A stretch of 64,000 nucleotides of DNA from Sphingomonas bisphenolicum (GCF_024349785.1 NZ_AP018817.1:1209501-1273500), one strand, 5' to 3'; positions 24,617 to 33,894 are shown, counted from the first letter of the stretch. Notes: generated by a model from the sequence alone, not told the origin. Translations and numbers: made by a program.

Positions 24617-25038
24617 AGGGGCTGGTCGGCCGCCGTCAGCGCGTGCTGCGCGTCCGCCATGTCCAACATGCCATGGCGGTCGCGGAAACGGCTCGCGCGC
24701 GCGACGAAGCCGATGGCCTTGCCCGCAATATCGACCGCCTGCGCAAGGTGCGCAGCGAATTGTTCGAGACGGAGGGCATGGCCACCGGCGCGTCCTTCGC
24801 CGCCATGCAGGAACTGGCGACCCGGCTGGAACAGGCCGGGCGACAGCTTGACGGCGCGCTTTATGATGCCAAGCGCAAGGTCGAGGCCAAAGAAGGCATG
24901 ACTCTTGCAGCGAACCGCGAGAAGGAAATCGCCACCCGCCTCAAGGACCGCGCCCGCGCGGATCTGGAGGAGTGGCGTGAGACAAGGCTTGCCGCGCTGC
25001 CGCGCTATCGCCGGATGCAGCGTAACGGGGACGTTTGA
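24613..25038 (+). CDS. fliJ: Flagellar export protein FliJ
   Basis: FliJ is the coiled-coil stalk that links FliI to FlhA. The 141-aa protein is nearly all helix with many Arg, Glu and Lys (RVRHVQHAMAVAETARARDEADGLARNIDRLRKVRSELF; KEKEIATRLKDRARADLEEWRE) and has no other domain. The identity rests on size, coiled-coil character and position between fliI and fliK, with an ATGA overlap on the fliI side. Confidence 0.85.
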   Translation: MKGLVGRRQRVLRVRHVQHAMAVAETARARDEADGLARNIDRLRKVRSELFETEGMATGASFAAMQELATRLEQAGRQLDGALYDAKRKVEAKEGMTLAANREKEIATRLKDRARADLEEWRETRLAALPRYRRMQRNGDV

Positions 25039-27218
25039 TGATGACCATGCTGACCAGCCTCAAGGCGCTCTTGTTCGCCACGCCCGCATCGCCGGGTGTG
25101 AAGACCGACGCCATGTCGGCCGACGGCAGCACGGACTTCGCGCAAGTGTTGAACAGCGTGGGCACTATGCCGACCGTCGCCGCGCAGCCGGCTGCGCCGG
25201 TTGCCGCCGCAACGGAAAGTGTCGCGCCCGTTATAAATAGCATTGAAAATCAAGAGATTGATGTGCCTGACTGGCATCCTGCCATCGCGATTTCGACACC
25301 TCCGGTTGCCTCTGTCGCACCCTTGCCAAAATCGGGAAAACCCCAAACAACTGTCCAGCTCGTCGTCGCACTTTCCGAGGTGGACGAGGCGTTCGCGCCC
25401 GCCACGCCCGCCACGCCCGCCGCACCGGTCGAGCCACCAGTCGAGATCGTTTCCCTGAATGATGACGACGCGCGGGACGACATTTCCTTGCCGCAACAGG
25501 CGCAGGGTGCCGGGGCTGCTTCGGCGCTGCCCGCGACCATAATGGTTGCCAAGGCCCCGATCGCGTCTGCCACCGTCGAGCGGTCCGTGCCCGCGCCGGT
25601 CAAGGCGCATCCCGCGCGGCCGCACGATGCCGTTTCGGTCGATCCTGTCGCCGCCTCGCTGCCGACCGAAACATCCGGGGCGCTGGACACGCACGAACCG
25701 TCGGCGTCCGAAGACGAGACGATGCCCGTTGCGCAGGACGACCGCCAGCCGCCGGCTCAGCCGACCGCGCCTGTTCCAATCGCTGCGCCTGTCGTCGCGC
25801 AACCCGAAATAGCACCAGCCGAAGCAGCACCAGCCGAAGCGGTCCAGGCCAAGAAGGCCGCTGGTCCGTCCCCCGTCTCGCGATCGACCGCCGCACCGTC
25901 CCCCATGCCGCGGTCCGTCCCGGACGCATCGGTCGATCGACCCAGCCTCATCGCTGCGGAAGCAACAGCATCGCCGTCCCCCGTGATCCCGATGCCCCCG
26001 ACCGTCGCGTCGAACGACGTCGCGCCGATGCCGGTCGAGGCCGCGCCGCTTGCGTCCGTCGCACCAGCGCCAGAGGCGAGCGCCGTGTCGCCGCTGCCGA
26101 CGCAAGCTGCGATCGCCTCCGCCGATCTGCCTGTAGAGCAAAGGTCGATCGGCAAGCCCGCTGCCATGCCTGCCCCGGACGCCACGCACCCGGCCAGCCA
26201 GCCTGCTCCGGCTACCCTCATGCAGAATGCCGACCTCGCGCCAGCCGCCCGGCCGGTCCCGCAGGCCACTCCCGCATCGCCCGTCGCTGCACCGATCGCG
26301 GAAACCTTGTCGGCCACGCCGGTCGTAACGCCTGCGCCCGCGGCTTCGGAAGCGAACGACCTGGATCAGCCCATCGACATCGCACAGGCGAGCCTCCCCA
26401 CCGGGCCCACCAAGCCGCGCGCGGAGGCCGTCTCGCTGCTCCAGTTGGTGCGCGATCATATGAGCTTGCGCGCGCCGCGCCGAACCGAAACCGCCGCATC
26501 AGTCCGCGACACGGTCCCCGACGCAGCGCCCGCGATCCTGCCGACGGCGATGAACGACGGTATATCGATGCTGGCACCGCTGGTTCAGCCAAGCACGCCG
26601 CCGCTCGCGACCATCGCAACCGCCATCCCGACCGTCGATCTCTCCGCCAGCCTCGGCGCGCAGGTGGTGGACATGAGCGTATCAGGCCAGTGGATCGACG
26701 GATTGGCGCGCGACATCGCCGGCCTGTCGGCCAATGGCGCGCAGGGCCGGTTCCAGATCAACGCCGACCAGCTCGGCCCGATCCAGGTCGATATCCGCCA
26801 AGGCGCCGACGGCGCCGCCGTCAGCCTGACAGTCGCGACCGACGCGGCCGAACAGGCCTTGCGGCAGGAGGGCGACCGGCTGAAGCTGGACGCGGGTCTG
26901 TCCGCGGTGCGCATCAGCGAGGTGAAGATCGAGCGTGCGCCGCCTGTCGCGGAAACCGCGCGGGCGGACAGCGGCGGCAACCAGAATTCGTCGCAACAGC
27001 CATCCGGCGGTCAGGGCCAGAACGCCCATCAGGCCATGGGGCAGGGAGCGGGTCAGGGGATGATGGGGCAGTCGTCGGCCCAGTCGCATATGCAGGGTCG
27101 CGGCCAGCCGCGTGAAAATATCGCCTTCGGGCATAAAGCGGGGAGTGATGCTGCCGTTCTTAACCATACGGACGTCGGCGAAAACGCCGGCGGGGCCGTT
27201 CGCGCGCGCTACGCGTGA
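25038..27218 (+). CDS. fliK: Flagellar hook-length control protein FliK
   Basis: FliK measures hook length and switches export specificity. The 726-aa protein has a very long Ala/Pro-rich low-complexity middle (about 50-520) and the C-terminal Flg_hook domain (about 545-650: LSANGAQGRFQINADQLGPIQVDIRQ, AEQALRQEGDRLKLDAGLSAVRISEVKIE), then a Gln/Gly-rich tail. The ATG at 25038 overlaps the fliJ stop as TGATG; a TTG three bases earlier is less likely. A sigma-28 promoter for fliL lies inside its last 30 codons. Confidence 0.92.
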   Translation: MMTMLTSLKALLFATPASPGVKTDAMSADGSTDFAQVLNSVGTMPTVAAQPAAPVAAATESVAPVINSIENQEIDVPDWHPAIAISTPPVASVAPLPKSGKPQTTVQLVVALSEVDEAFAPATPATPAAPVEPPVEIVSLNDDDARDDISLPQQAQGAGAASALPATIMVAKAPIASATVERSVPAPVKAHPARPHDAVSVDPVAASLPTETSGALDTHEPSASEDETMPVAQDDRQPPAQPTAPVPIAAPVVAQPEIAPAEAAPAEAVQAKKAAGPSPVSRSTAAPSPMPRSVPDASVDRPSLIAAEATASPSPVIPMPPTVASNDVAPMPVEAAPLASVAPAPEASAVSPLPTQAAIASADLPVEQRSIGKPAAMPAPDATHPASQPAPATLMQNADLAPAARPVPQATPASPVAAPIAETLSATPVVTPAPAASEANDLDQPIDIAQASLPTGPTKPRAEAVSLLQLVRDHMSLRAPRRTETAASVRDTVPDAAPAILPTAMNDGISMLAPLVQPSTPPLATIATAIPTVDLSASLGAQVVDMSVSGQWIDGLARDIAGLSANGAQGRFQINADQLGPIQVDIRQGADGAAVSLTVATDAAEQALRQEGDRLKLDAGLSAVRISEVKIERAPPVAETARADSGGNQNSSQQPSGGQGQNAHQAMGQGAGQGMMGQSSAQSHMQGRGQPRENIAFGHKAGSDAAVLNHTDVGENAGGAVRARYA
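27134..27160 (+). promoter_or_regulatory. Sigma-28 promoter inside fliK, ahead of fliL
   Basis: TAAAGCGG-N11-GCCGTTCT, correct spacing and the same -10 box as motA and fliD. It is within the fliK coding sequence about 90 nt before the fliL start, so fliLMNOPQR-flhB could receive extra late transcription. Confidence 0.55.
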
Positions 27219-27247
27219 CCAGCACTTTATCCTAGGGGACCAGAACG

Positions 27248-27913
27248 ATGAGCGACGAGCCTAAGGCCAAGAAAAAGAAGGGCGGGAGCATGAAGATGAT
27301 CCTGCTGCTGGTCGTCGGCGTCGTCGTGGGTGGCGCAGGCGCAGCGGGCGGCCTGTACGCGGCCGGCTTCTTCAGCCCCAAGGCGGAAGGGCCGAAGGAA
27401 GACCCGAACAAGCCGGTGCTGGTGCTGGCGGGTGAGGATGCGCAGGCGATCGCGACTGCCCATGGCTGGGCGGGCGAAGCGGGCGGCGGCGGCGAAGGCG
27501 GCGGTCATGGCGGCGGCGGGGAAAGCCATGCCGTGTCCGCGGGCCATGCGCCCGGCAAGGGCATGGACCTGCCGACGCCGGCCAATCCGGCCGCCTATCA
27601 GGCGACCTATTTCCAGCTTCAGGCGCCCTTTACGTCGAACATGTCGGACACAGATGCCTTTGCGCAGATCACCATCGCCGTGTCGACCTATTATGACTAT
27701 CGCGTGATCGCCGCGATCAAGCAGCATGAGATGCCGATCCGCAGCCAGGTGCTGATGATGCTGGCAGAGCAGCCGCAGGAAGTGCTCGATACGCCGAAGG
27801 GCAAGCAGATGCTCCAGGGCAAGATCAAGGGCATCATCAACGATATCCTGAAGCAGAAGACCGGTTATGGCGGCGTGGACAACGTCTATTTCACGAACTT
27901 CGTTATCCAGTAA
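27248..27913 (+). CDS. fliL: Flagellar basal body protein FliL
   Basis: FliL surrounds and supports the stator. The 221-aa protein has a Lys-rich cytoplasmic start, one membrane segment (about 16-38, ILLLVVGVVVGGAGAAGG), a Gly/His-rich linker and the periplasmic FliL domain (YFQLQAPFTSNMSDTDAFAQITIAVSTYY, IRSQVLMMLAEQPQEVL, GVDNVYFTNFVIQ). It is longer than E. coli FliL because of the linker. AGGGGACC precedes the ATG. Confidence 0.93.
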   Translation: MSDEPKAKKKKGGSMKMILLLVVGVVVGGAGAAGGLYAAGFFSPKAEGPKEDPNKPVLVLAGEDAQAIATAHGWAGEAGGGGEGGGHGGGGESHAVSAGHAPGKGMDLPTPANPAAYQATYFQLQAPFTSNMSDTDAFAQITIAVSTYYDYRVIAAIKQHEMPIRSQVLMMLAEQPQEVLDTPKGKQMLQGKIKGIINDILKQKTGYGGVDNVYFTNFVIQ

Positions 27914-28049
27914 GTGTACCGCAGAGCGTCCTCCGCAGCGCAACGAAACGGCTGAAACGGGCAAGGCCCGCCGCGATCGTCGCTCGCGCAGATCGTCGCC
28001 CTATTAACTCCAATTTTACCATTTTCGTTATTAATGGCCCTGCACCACA

Positions 28050-28071
28050 GGATCGGGACGTCCCCTGATCC
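28050..28071 (+). repeat. Hairpin in the fliL-fliM gap
   Basis: GGATC/GATCC and GGGA/TCCC pair around an ACG-type loop about 22 nt before the fliM start. The 179-bp gap has no convincing sigma-54 or sigma-28 site. The stem may affect fliM translation or mRNA processing; no U tract follows, so it is not a classical terminator. Confidence 0.4.
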
Positions 28072-28092
28072 GCTATGGGGCAGGGGACCAAG

Positions 28093-28977
28093 ATGGACGA
28101 CGTACAGACCTACGCCTTCGGGCGCGGGGATTCGCAGGCGCCGATCATGCTGCCGGGGCTGGACCGGCTGGGCGAAAAGCTCGGCCGGCGTATGCGCGCC
28201 TTGATCGAACCGATCGCCGGCGTGCGCCCGCATGTCGTAGCGCAGGACACGCGTGTGCTGGACTTCGCGGCCTGGACGGCGGAAGTTCCGGCCTTTTGCA
28301 GCCTGTCCATCTATCGTCTGCTGCCGCTCAAGGGCCAGATGCTGTTGCGCATGGACGCAGCCATGATCTCCACCATGGTCGATTGCTTCTATGGCGGCAT
28401 CGGCAATCGCCCGCTGCCTACGCGCGGCGAGTTCACACCGACCGAAGACCGGCTGATCGCGCGCCTGTCCGATTCCATCGCCACCCGCCTGGTCGAAACC
28501 TGGGCCGACATCCTGCCGCTGGAGCAGGGCCTGGTTCTGCGCGAAAGCGCGGTGGGCTATGCCGCGGCGGCGCAACCCGGCGACCAGATGGTGCTGCAAC
28601 GCTTCACCGTCTCCATCACCCGCGAACAGGAATGGCCGATCGACCTGGTCTTTCCCTTGTCAGCCCTGCGGGGCGTCGAGGCGCTGATGGGCAGCAACAT
28701 CCCCGCCGACGAGGAGCATCTCGACCCCGTCTGGCAGGCGCGGATCGCCAGGCGGATGCGCGACATCCGCATGCCCGCGCGCACCGTATTGGCGCGCCCC
28801 AACCTCTCGCTGGCCGAGCTGATGCAGCTCAAGGTCGGCGACGTCATCCCCGTCACCATCGGCCGATCGCTGCCGTTGATCGTCGGAAACCGCATCGTCG
28901 CGCATGGCACGATCGGCGAACAGGACGGCCGCGCCGCCTTCCAGATTGAAAAGCTTGCACAGGGACCAGACCAATGA
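28093..28977 (+). CDS. fliM: Flagellar switch protein FliM, lacking the CheY-binding N-terminus
   Basis: FliM is the middle C-ring protein. The start at 28093 has AGGGGACC upstream; an ATG at 28075 is less well placed. The 294-aa product has the middle domain (CSLSIYRLLPLKGQMLLRMDAAMISTMVDCFYGGIG, GEFTPTEDRLIARL) and a C-terminal SpoA domain (LSLAELMQLKVGDVIPV, GNRIVAHGTIGEQDGRAAFQIEKL). The usual N-terminal SQ.EIDALL helix that binds CheY-P is absent with either start. It overlaps fliN as ATGA. Confidence 0.92.
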   Translation: MDDVQTYAFGRGDSQAPIMLPGLDRLGEKLGRRMRALIEPIAGVRPHVVAQDTRVLDFAAWTAEVPAFCSLSIYRLLPLKGQMLLRMDAAMISTMVDCFYGGIGNRPLPTRGEFTPTEDRLIARLSDSIATRLVETWADILPLEQGLVLRESAVGYAAAAQPGDQMVLQRFTVSITREQEWPIDLVFPLSALRGVEALMGSNIPADEEHLDPVWQARIARRMRDIRMPARTVLARPNLSLAELMQLKVGDVIPVTIGRSLPLIVGNRIVAHGTIGEQDGRAAFQIEKLAQGPDQ

Positions 28978-29309
28978 GCGACATGAGCGAAGCGCCCCGC
29001 ATGGAGCGTGGCGAAGATCCGGTGAGCCGGATGACCAACAACCGCCAGTTCAAGCTGCTGGCCGATATCCCCGTCCGCATGTCGGTGGAGGTCGGCTCCA
29101 CCTCGCTGCGCCTGGCCGAAGTCATGGACCTGGCCGAAGGCAGCATCGTCGAACTGGACCGCCAGGCCGACGATCTGCTCGACATCATGGTCAATGGCGC
29201 GCTGATCGCAAAGGGGGAGGTGGTGACGGTGAACGGCCGTTATGGCATCCGCATCGTCGATATCGCCGCGACCGAAAATCGCCTCGCCGGCATCGAACGG
29301 CGCGGCTGA
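28974..29309 (+). CDS. fliN: Flagellar switch protein FliN
   Basis: FliN forms the base of the C-ring and helps dock export cargo. The 111-aa protein is mostly one SpoA domain (LLADIPVRMSVEVGSTSLRLAEVMDLAEGSIVELD, VNGALIAKGEVVTVNGRYGIRIVDI), the normal pattern and size. The ATG overlaps the fliM stop. Confidence 0.96.
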   Translation: MSDMSEAPRMERGEDPVSRMTNNRQFKLLADIPVRMSVEVGSTSLRLAEVMDLAEGSIVELDRQADDLLDIMVNGALIAKGEVVTVNGRYGIRIVDIAATENRLAGIERRG

Positions 29310-29409
29310 CGGGGCGCTTCTGATTTTACGCCATTGATTTTCAGCTTGCCTTCCGCCGCGAAACTGCGGATCGCAGGCGGGTTAACCATAGCTGCGGGCA
29401 GGCCATTTC

Positions 29410-29673
29410 ATGTTCTGGTATTTCGTCAAACTGCTGATCCTGCTGCCGCTGGTGGGCGGCATGGCCTTTGGCGCGCTGTGGCTGTGGCGCAAATATCAGC
29501 CCGGCATGATGGCGGGGCAGGGCGACCGGTCCCTGAAGCTGCTCGAAGCGCTGCCGATGGGCGCCTTCGGCAAGCTGGCCGTGGTCGAGTTCGAGGGCAA
29601 GAAGATCCTGCTGTCCGTCACCCGCAGCCGGATCGAGAAGATCGCGGAAGGCGATCATGTCCGCCTGCGCTGA
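29410..29673 (+). CDS. fliO: Flagellar export protein FliO
   Basis: FliO assists assembly of the FliP-FliQ-FliR export core. The 87-aa protein has one N-terminal membrane segment ([21 protein letters not shown]) and a short cytoplasmic domain ([37 protein letters not shown]), the FliO arrangement. It overlaps fliP by 17 bp. The ribosome site is poor; a 100-bp gap separates it from fliN. Confidence 0.85.
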   Translation: MFWYFVKLLILLPLVGGMAFGALWLWRKYQPGMMAGQGDRSLKLLEALPMGAFGKLAVVEFEGKKILLSVTRSRIEKIAEGDHVRLR

Positions 29674-30472
29674 GGCCGGACCGTTGCGGCGGTGGTTGCC
29701 CGCCCTTGCGGCCATGATCCTTCTTGCGGTCCTGCTCTTCACCGTCCCCGCCTTTGCCCAGGCCGCGCCCGCCGCCGCACCACCCGTCGATAACAGCGGC
29801 GCATTGAGCCGCGCTATGGGTCAGATTTCGGGCGACGGCCGCTCGCTTTCGCTCAGCCTTCAGATCCTCGTCCTGATGAGCCTGCTGACGGTGCTGCCGT
29901 CGCTCGTGCTCATGATGACCAGCTTCACCCGCATCATCATCGTCCTGTCGCTGCTGCGCCAGGCGCTGGGCCTGCAACAAACCCCGCCCAACCAGGTGCT
30001 GGTCGGTCTGACCCTCTTCCTCTCGCTGTTCGTGATGCGCCCCGCGATCGACACCATCAATGCGCAGGCCTTCGATCCCTATGGCAAGGGCCAGATCAGC
30101 ATCGAGGAAGCGGTCGGCCGCTCGGGCAAGGTGCTGCACGGCTTCATGTCGAAGCAGACGCGCGAAAGCGACCTCAAGCTGTTCCAGAATCTCGCCAAGG
30201 CGCCCGCCTTCCGCACGCCCGACGACATTCCCTTCACGATCCTGCTACCCGCCTTCGTCACCAGCGAATTGAAGACCGCGTTCCAGATCGGCTTCATGAT
30301 CTTCCTGCCCTTCCTCATCATCGACCTGGTCGTCGCGTCCACGCTGATGGCGCTGGGCATGATGATGCTGTCGCCCACGATCATATCCATGCCGTTCAAG
30401 CTCTTATTGTTCGTGCTGGTCGATGGCTGGGCGCTGACCATGGGGTCGCTCGCGGGATCATTCGCGACATGA
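29657..30472 (+). CDS. fliP: Flagellar export core protein FliP
   Basis: FliP forms the central export pore with FliQ and FliR. The 271-aa protein has a cleavable-type N-terminal signal (ending FAQAAP) and the conserved blocks ([84 protein letters not shown]). Four membrane segments, normal size. Confidence 0.98.
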   Translation: MSACAEAGPLRRWLPALAAMILLAVLLFTVPAFAQAAPAAAPPVDNSGALSRAMGQISGDGRSLSLSLQILVLMSLLTVLPSLVLMMTSFTRIIIVLSLLRQALGLQQTPPNQVLVGLTLFLSLFVMRPAIDTINAQAFDPYGKGQISIEEAVGRSGKVLHGFMSKQTRESDLKLFQNLAKAPAFRTPDDIPFTILLPAFVTSELKTAFQIGFMIFLPFLIIDLVVASTLMALGMMMLSPTIISMPFKLLLFVLVDGWALTMGSLAGSFAT

Positions 30473-30510
30473 CCAGCCATCCTCTCCCCCATCCATTGGT
30501 GCGGTAGGCC

Positions 30511-30783
30511 ATGGAAAATGCCGATTTCTTCATGGGGTTGGCCCAACAGGCGCTGTGGATCACGGCGCTGGCTGCTGCGCCCGTGCTGATTCCGGCGCTG
30601 ATCGCGGGCCTCATTATCGGCATGGTGCAGGCCGCGACCTCGATCAACGAACAGACATTGAGCTTCATTCCCAAGATCATCGTCGTCGGCGGTATGCTGG
30701 CGCTGTTCGGCGGGTCGATCATGGTGCTGATCGCCGACTTCACCCGCGAAATCTTCGAACGCATCCCGGACCTGCTCCAGTGA
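30511..30783 (+). CDS. fliQ: Flagellar export core protein FliQ
   Basis: A 90-aa protein with two membrane segments and the FliQ motif GLIIGMVQAATSINEQTLSFIPKIIVV. It packs around FliP/FliR in the export pore. Lies 38 bp after fliP and 10 bp before fliR. Confidence 0.97.
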   Translation: MENADFFMGLAQQALWITALAAAPVLIPALIAGLIIGMVQAATSINEQTLSFIPKIIVVGGMLALFGGSIMVLIADFTREIFERIPDLLQ

Positions 30784-30793
30784 GGAACGGGCA

Positions 30794-31576
30794 ATGATCG
30801 CGCCGGGCTTCGCCGGGGTCGAAAACCAGCTCTGGGTCTGGCTGATCGCCATGATCCGGCCGGGCGCGGCCTTCATCGCCGCGCCGGTCTTCGGCGCGCC
30901 CGCCGTCCCGCTGCAACTGCGCCTGATCCTCAGCCTGGCGCTGGGCCTCGCCGCGCTCAATAGCGTCACCATCACCCTGCCGCAGGACGGCGTCGCCAGC
31001 TTCGAAGGCGTGATGATGGTCGCGGGCGAAGTCATGGCGGGCCTCGCCTTGGGGTTTGCGGTCCAGATCGGCTATGCCGCCGCCTTCGTCGCGGGGGAGA
31101 CAATCGGCAACGCCATGGGCCTCAATTTCGCGGCGATGGTCGATCCCTCGTCGGGCCAGTCGACCCAGGTGCTGGGCACTTTCCTCTCGATCCTCGCTAC
31201 CTTCCTGCTGCTCGGCATGGACGGTCATCTGCTGCTCGCCAGCTTCGTGGTGCAAAGCTATCAGGCGATCCCGCCCGGCGCTGGCATATTGTCGAACGAC
31301 ACCGTCTGGCGCCTCATCTCCTTCGGCGGCGCGCTGCTGGGCGCAGGCGTCACCGTGGCGCTGCCGGTCGCTTTCGCGCTGGTGCTGGTGCAGGTGGTGA
31401 TGGGGATGCTGGCCCGCGCCGCACCCTCGCTCAACCTGTTCGCGGTCGGGATGCCGGTGGCGATGATGGCGGGCCTGATCCTGCTCGCCATCGCCACGCC
31501 GATCATGGCTGAAGGCATGACCGCCTCGCTCAAGGCCGGGCTGGAAGAAGCCCAGTCGATCGCGGAAGGACGATAA
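30794..31576 (+). CDS. fliR: Flagellar export core protein FliR
   Basis: The 260-aa protein has six predicted membrane segments and FliR motifs (RPGAAFIAAPVFGAPAVPLQLRLILSLALG; GFAVQIGYAAAFVAGETIGNAMGLNFAAMVDPSSGQSTQVLG). It completes the export pore with FliP and FliQ. Three bases separate it from flhB. Confidence 0.97.
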   Translation: MIAPGFAGVENQLWVWLIAMIRPGAAFIAAPVFGAPAVPLQLRLILSLALGLAALNSVTITLPQDGVASFEGVMMVAGEVMAGLALGFAVQIGYAAAFVAGETIGNAMGLNFAAMVDPSSGQSTQVLGTFLSILATFLLLGMDGHLLLASFVVQSYQAIPPGAGILSNDTVWRLISFGGALLGAGVTVALPVAFALVLVQVVMGMLARAAPSLNLFAVGMPVAMMAGLILLAIATPIMAEGMTASLKAGLEEAQSIAEGR

Positions 31577-31579
31577 GCG

Positions 31580-32716
31580 ATGGCGGACAGTCCAGGCGGC
31601 GGCGAAAAGACCGAGAAACCGACCCAGAAGAAACTGGATGACGCCGCCAAGAAGGGCGACATCCTCCAGTCGCGCGAGTTGGGCACGGCGCTGGTGGTGA
31701 TGGCCGGCATCGCCTGGCTGGCGATCACCGGCCCGTCGCTGATCGACGCCCTGTCGGACATGCTGACCGACGCGCTGCGCTTCCGTCGCGAGGATATTAT
31801 CGACTTCTCGCCGGCCGCGCGGGGGGCCGAACTGCTCGGCGCGATCGCCCTGCCGGCGGCGGGCGTCATGCTCGCCACCTTCATCGCCGCGATCGCCGCG
31901 CCCGCCTTGCTCGGCTCGCTCGGCTTTCGTCCCGGCGCCTTCGCGCCCAAGGCGTCGAAGATGAACCCGGCGGCGGGCATCAAGAAGATTTTCGGCACGC
32001 AGGGCCTGATCGAACTGGTGAAATCCATCGCCAAGATCGGCCTGCTGGGCAGCATCGGCATCTGGTTCATCTGGGATCGGCTGACGGAGATCACGGCGCT
32101 GGGCAAGATGGGCGTCGCGCCCGCCATGGCGGACCTGGGCAATCTGTTCATCCTGACCTGTCTGGTGATGGCGGGCGGGCTGTTCCTGATCGCGGGCATC
32201 GATGTCCCCGCCCAGATCATGCAGCGCGCCAAGCGGCTGGGCATGAGCAAGCAGGAGATCAAGGACGAGCATAAGGAAAGCGAAGGCTCGCCTGAAATGA
32301 AAGGGCAATTGCGGCGCCGCCAGTTCGAGGTGCTGAACGGCTCCACCCGCCAGGCGGTGGCGGAGGCCAGCGTCATCATCACCAACCCGACCCATTTCGC
32401 CGTCGCCCTGCGCTACAAGCCGGGCGTCGACGCCGCCCCGATCGTGGTCGCGCGCGGCTGCGACGCGATCGCCGCGGCGATCCGTGAATTGGCGGACCAG
32501 AATGGCGTGACCGTCCTGCAATATCCCGACTTGGCGCGTGCCATCTACTTCACCTCGCGCGCCGGACAGATTGTGAATGAAGGGTTATATATGGCGGTGG
32601 CGACCGTCCTGGCCTTCGTCTTCCGCGTGGAAAACAAGATGGCGACCGAAATGGACCGGCCCTTCATCACCGTGCCCGAAGATCTGCGGTTCAACGCGGA
32701 TGGACGCAAGCAATAA
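31580..32716 (+). CDS. flhB: Flagellar export switch protein FlhB
   Basis: FlhB controls the switch from rod/hook to filament export. The 378-aa protein has a Lys-rich start (EKPTQKKLDDAAKKGDILQSREL), four membrane segments, and a cytoplasmic domain with the self-cleaving NPTH motif (IITNPTHFAVALRYKPG near residue 270). A following gene starts only 5 bp later. Confidence 0.98.
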   Translation: MADSPGGGEKTEKPTQKKLDDAAKKGDILQSRELGTALVVMAGIAWLAITGPSLIDALSDMLTDALRFRREDIIDFSPAARGAELLGAIALPAAGVMLATFIAAIAAPALLGSLGFRPGAFAPKASKMNPAAGIKKIFGTQGLIELVKSIAKIGLLGSIGIWFIWDRLTEITALGKMGVAPAMADLGNLFILTCLVMAGGLFLIAGIDVPAQIMQRAKRLGMSKQEIKDEHKESEGSPEMKGQLRRRQFEVLNGSTRQAVAEASVIITNPTHFAVALRYKPGVDAAPIVVARGCDAIAAAIRELADQNGVTVLQYPDLARAIYFTSRAGQIVNEGLYMAVATVLAFVFRVENKMATEMDRPFITVPEDLRFNADGRKQ

Positions 32717-32721
32717 GCGCC

Positions 32722-33894
32722 ATGGCAAACCGGCTGCACCTCTTATGGGTCGGTGCGGCCCTGTTGCTGCTGGTCTTCGTCCCCGCCTATATATCAACCC
32801 TGACGCCGGGGCACGGCATCCCGCGTGACGGCACTTCGCTGGTGGTCGGGCGCGATTTCCTCAATATCTGGATGTACGGCCGCGCCGCGTGGGAGGCGAA
32901 CCCGCAGCGCTATTACGACATGGACGCCTATCTCGCCGCGCTGGGGCCGATTGTGGGCGGCGGATATCCCGGTCAGCTCTGGTCCTATCCGCCGGTCGCC
33001 ATGTTGGTCGCCGCGCCATTTGGCCTGCTGCCCTATCTGCCCGCGCTGGCGCTGTGGACATTGTGTGGAACCGTCGCCTTCCTTGTCGCACTCCGCCTGT
33101 GGACGCGCGCATGGCGGGTCGTCGCCCTGCCGCTGGCCGCGCCCGCCGCGTTGCTGGGCGTCATGTCCGGCCAGTTCGCGCTGTTCGCCGCCGCGATCCT
33201 CCTGACCGTGCTGCGCTGGCGCGACAGCCGACCCTGGCTGGCCGGGGCGCTGGTCGGCCTGTTGCTGGTCAAGCCGCAGCTGGCCTTGCTCGTCCCGATC
33301 CTGTTCCTCGCCACCCGCAACTGGCGCGCCTTCGCCGCGGCCGCCCTGTCCAGCCTGGTGCTGGCGGCGATCGTCGCGCTGCTGTGGGGTGTCGATATCT
33401 GGCGCATTTATGTCGCAACCGGCATTGCCAACCAGTCGCTGGTCCTCAGCGATCCCGACCATCTCGCCGGCCCGTTCATGCCGACCCTCTTCATGAACCT
33501 GCGCGTCGTCGGAGTCCCTGTCTCGCTGGCGAGCGGGCTGCAAATGGCGCTCAGCCTGCTGGCCGCCACGCTTGTCTGGCTGCGCTTCCGCCACCGGCCT
33601 GCCGCCACCGACCTGTCGGCCAACCTGCTGTTCCTCGCCTGCGCCGTGTCGGCCACGCCCTATATGCTCTCCTACGACACCCTGTCCTTCGCTGCGATGG
33701 CGGTGCTGGCGCTCGCCGTCGGGCAGGGCGGCCGGATCGTGCCGAACCTGGCTTTTTTCCTGCCTTTGCTGCAACTGGCTGCCGGCATGGCAGGGCTGCC
33801 CGGCCCCGGCCTCATTCCCATCGCGGTCGCCCTTTATCTGATGCGCGAAAAAAATATGCATGATGCATTAAAGTTTAACCGCGCTCGTCCGTAA
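32722..33894 (+). CDS. GT87 (DUF2029)-like membrane glycosyltransferase
   Basis: A 390-aa polytopic protein with about nine to ten membrane segments. The first periplasmic loop (GRDFLNIWMYGRAAWEANPQRYYDMDAYLAAL, LWSYPPVAMLVAAPFGLLPY) fits GT87/DUF2029 enzymes, which transfer sugars from polyprenyl-phosphate donors on the outer face of the membrane. It starts 5 bp after flhB, so it is probably cotranscribed with the export genes. Its acceptor is unknown; flagellin or another exported component is possible, but the gene may serve envelope glycans instead. Confidence 0.65.
   Translation: MANRLHLLWVGAALLLLVFVPAYISTLTPGHGIPRDGTSLVVGRDFLNIWMYGRAAWEANPQRYYDMDAYLAALGPIVGGGYPGQLWSYPPVAMLVAAPFGLLPYLPALALWTLCGTVAFLVALRLWTRAWRVVALPLAAPAALLGVMSGQFALFAAAILLTVLRWRDSRPWLAGALVGLLLVKPQLALLVPILFLATRNWRAFAAAALSSLVLAAIVALLWGVDIWRIYVATGIANQSLVLSDPDHLAGPFMPTLFMNLRVVGVPVSLASGLQMALSLLAATLVWLRFRHRPAATDLSANLLFLACAVSATPYMLSYDTLSFAAMAVLALAVGQGGRIVPNLAFFLPLLQLAAGMAGLPGPGLIPIAVALYLMREKNMHDALKFNRARP

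Noticed and set aside
25380..26350. Repeated Ala/Pro codons in fliK as a tandem-repeat or CRISPR-like array
   Set aside because: No regular repeat unit or spacing; this is low-complexity coding sequence. No CRISPR array was seen anywhere in the window.
25005..26459. Arg/Gly/Asp-rich minus-strand frame opposite fliK
   Set aside because: Mirror of the Ala/Pro-rich fliK repeats; no start signal or domain.
28911..28930. TGGCAC near the end of fliM as another sigma-54 site
   Set aside because: The required TTGC at the -12 position is absent.
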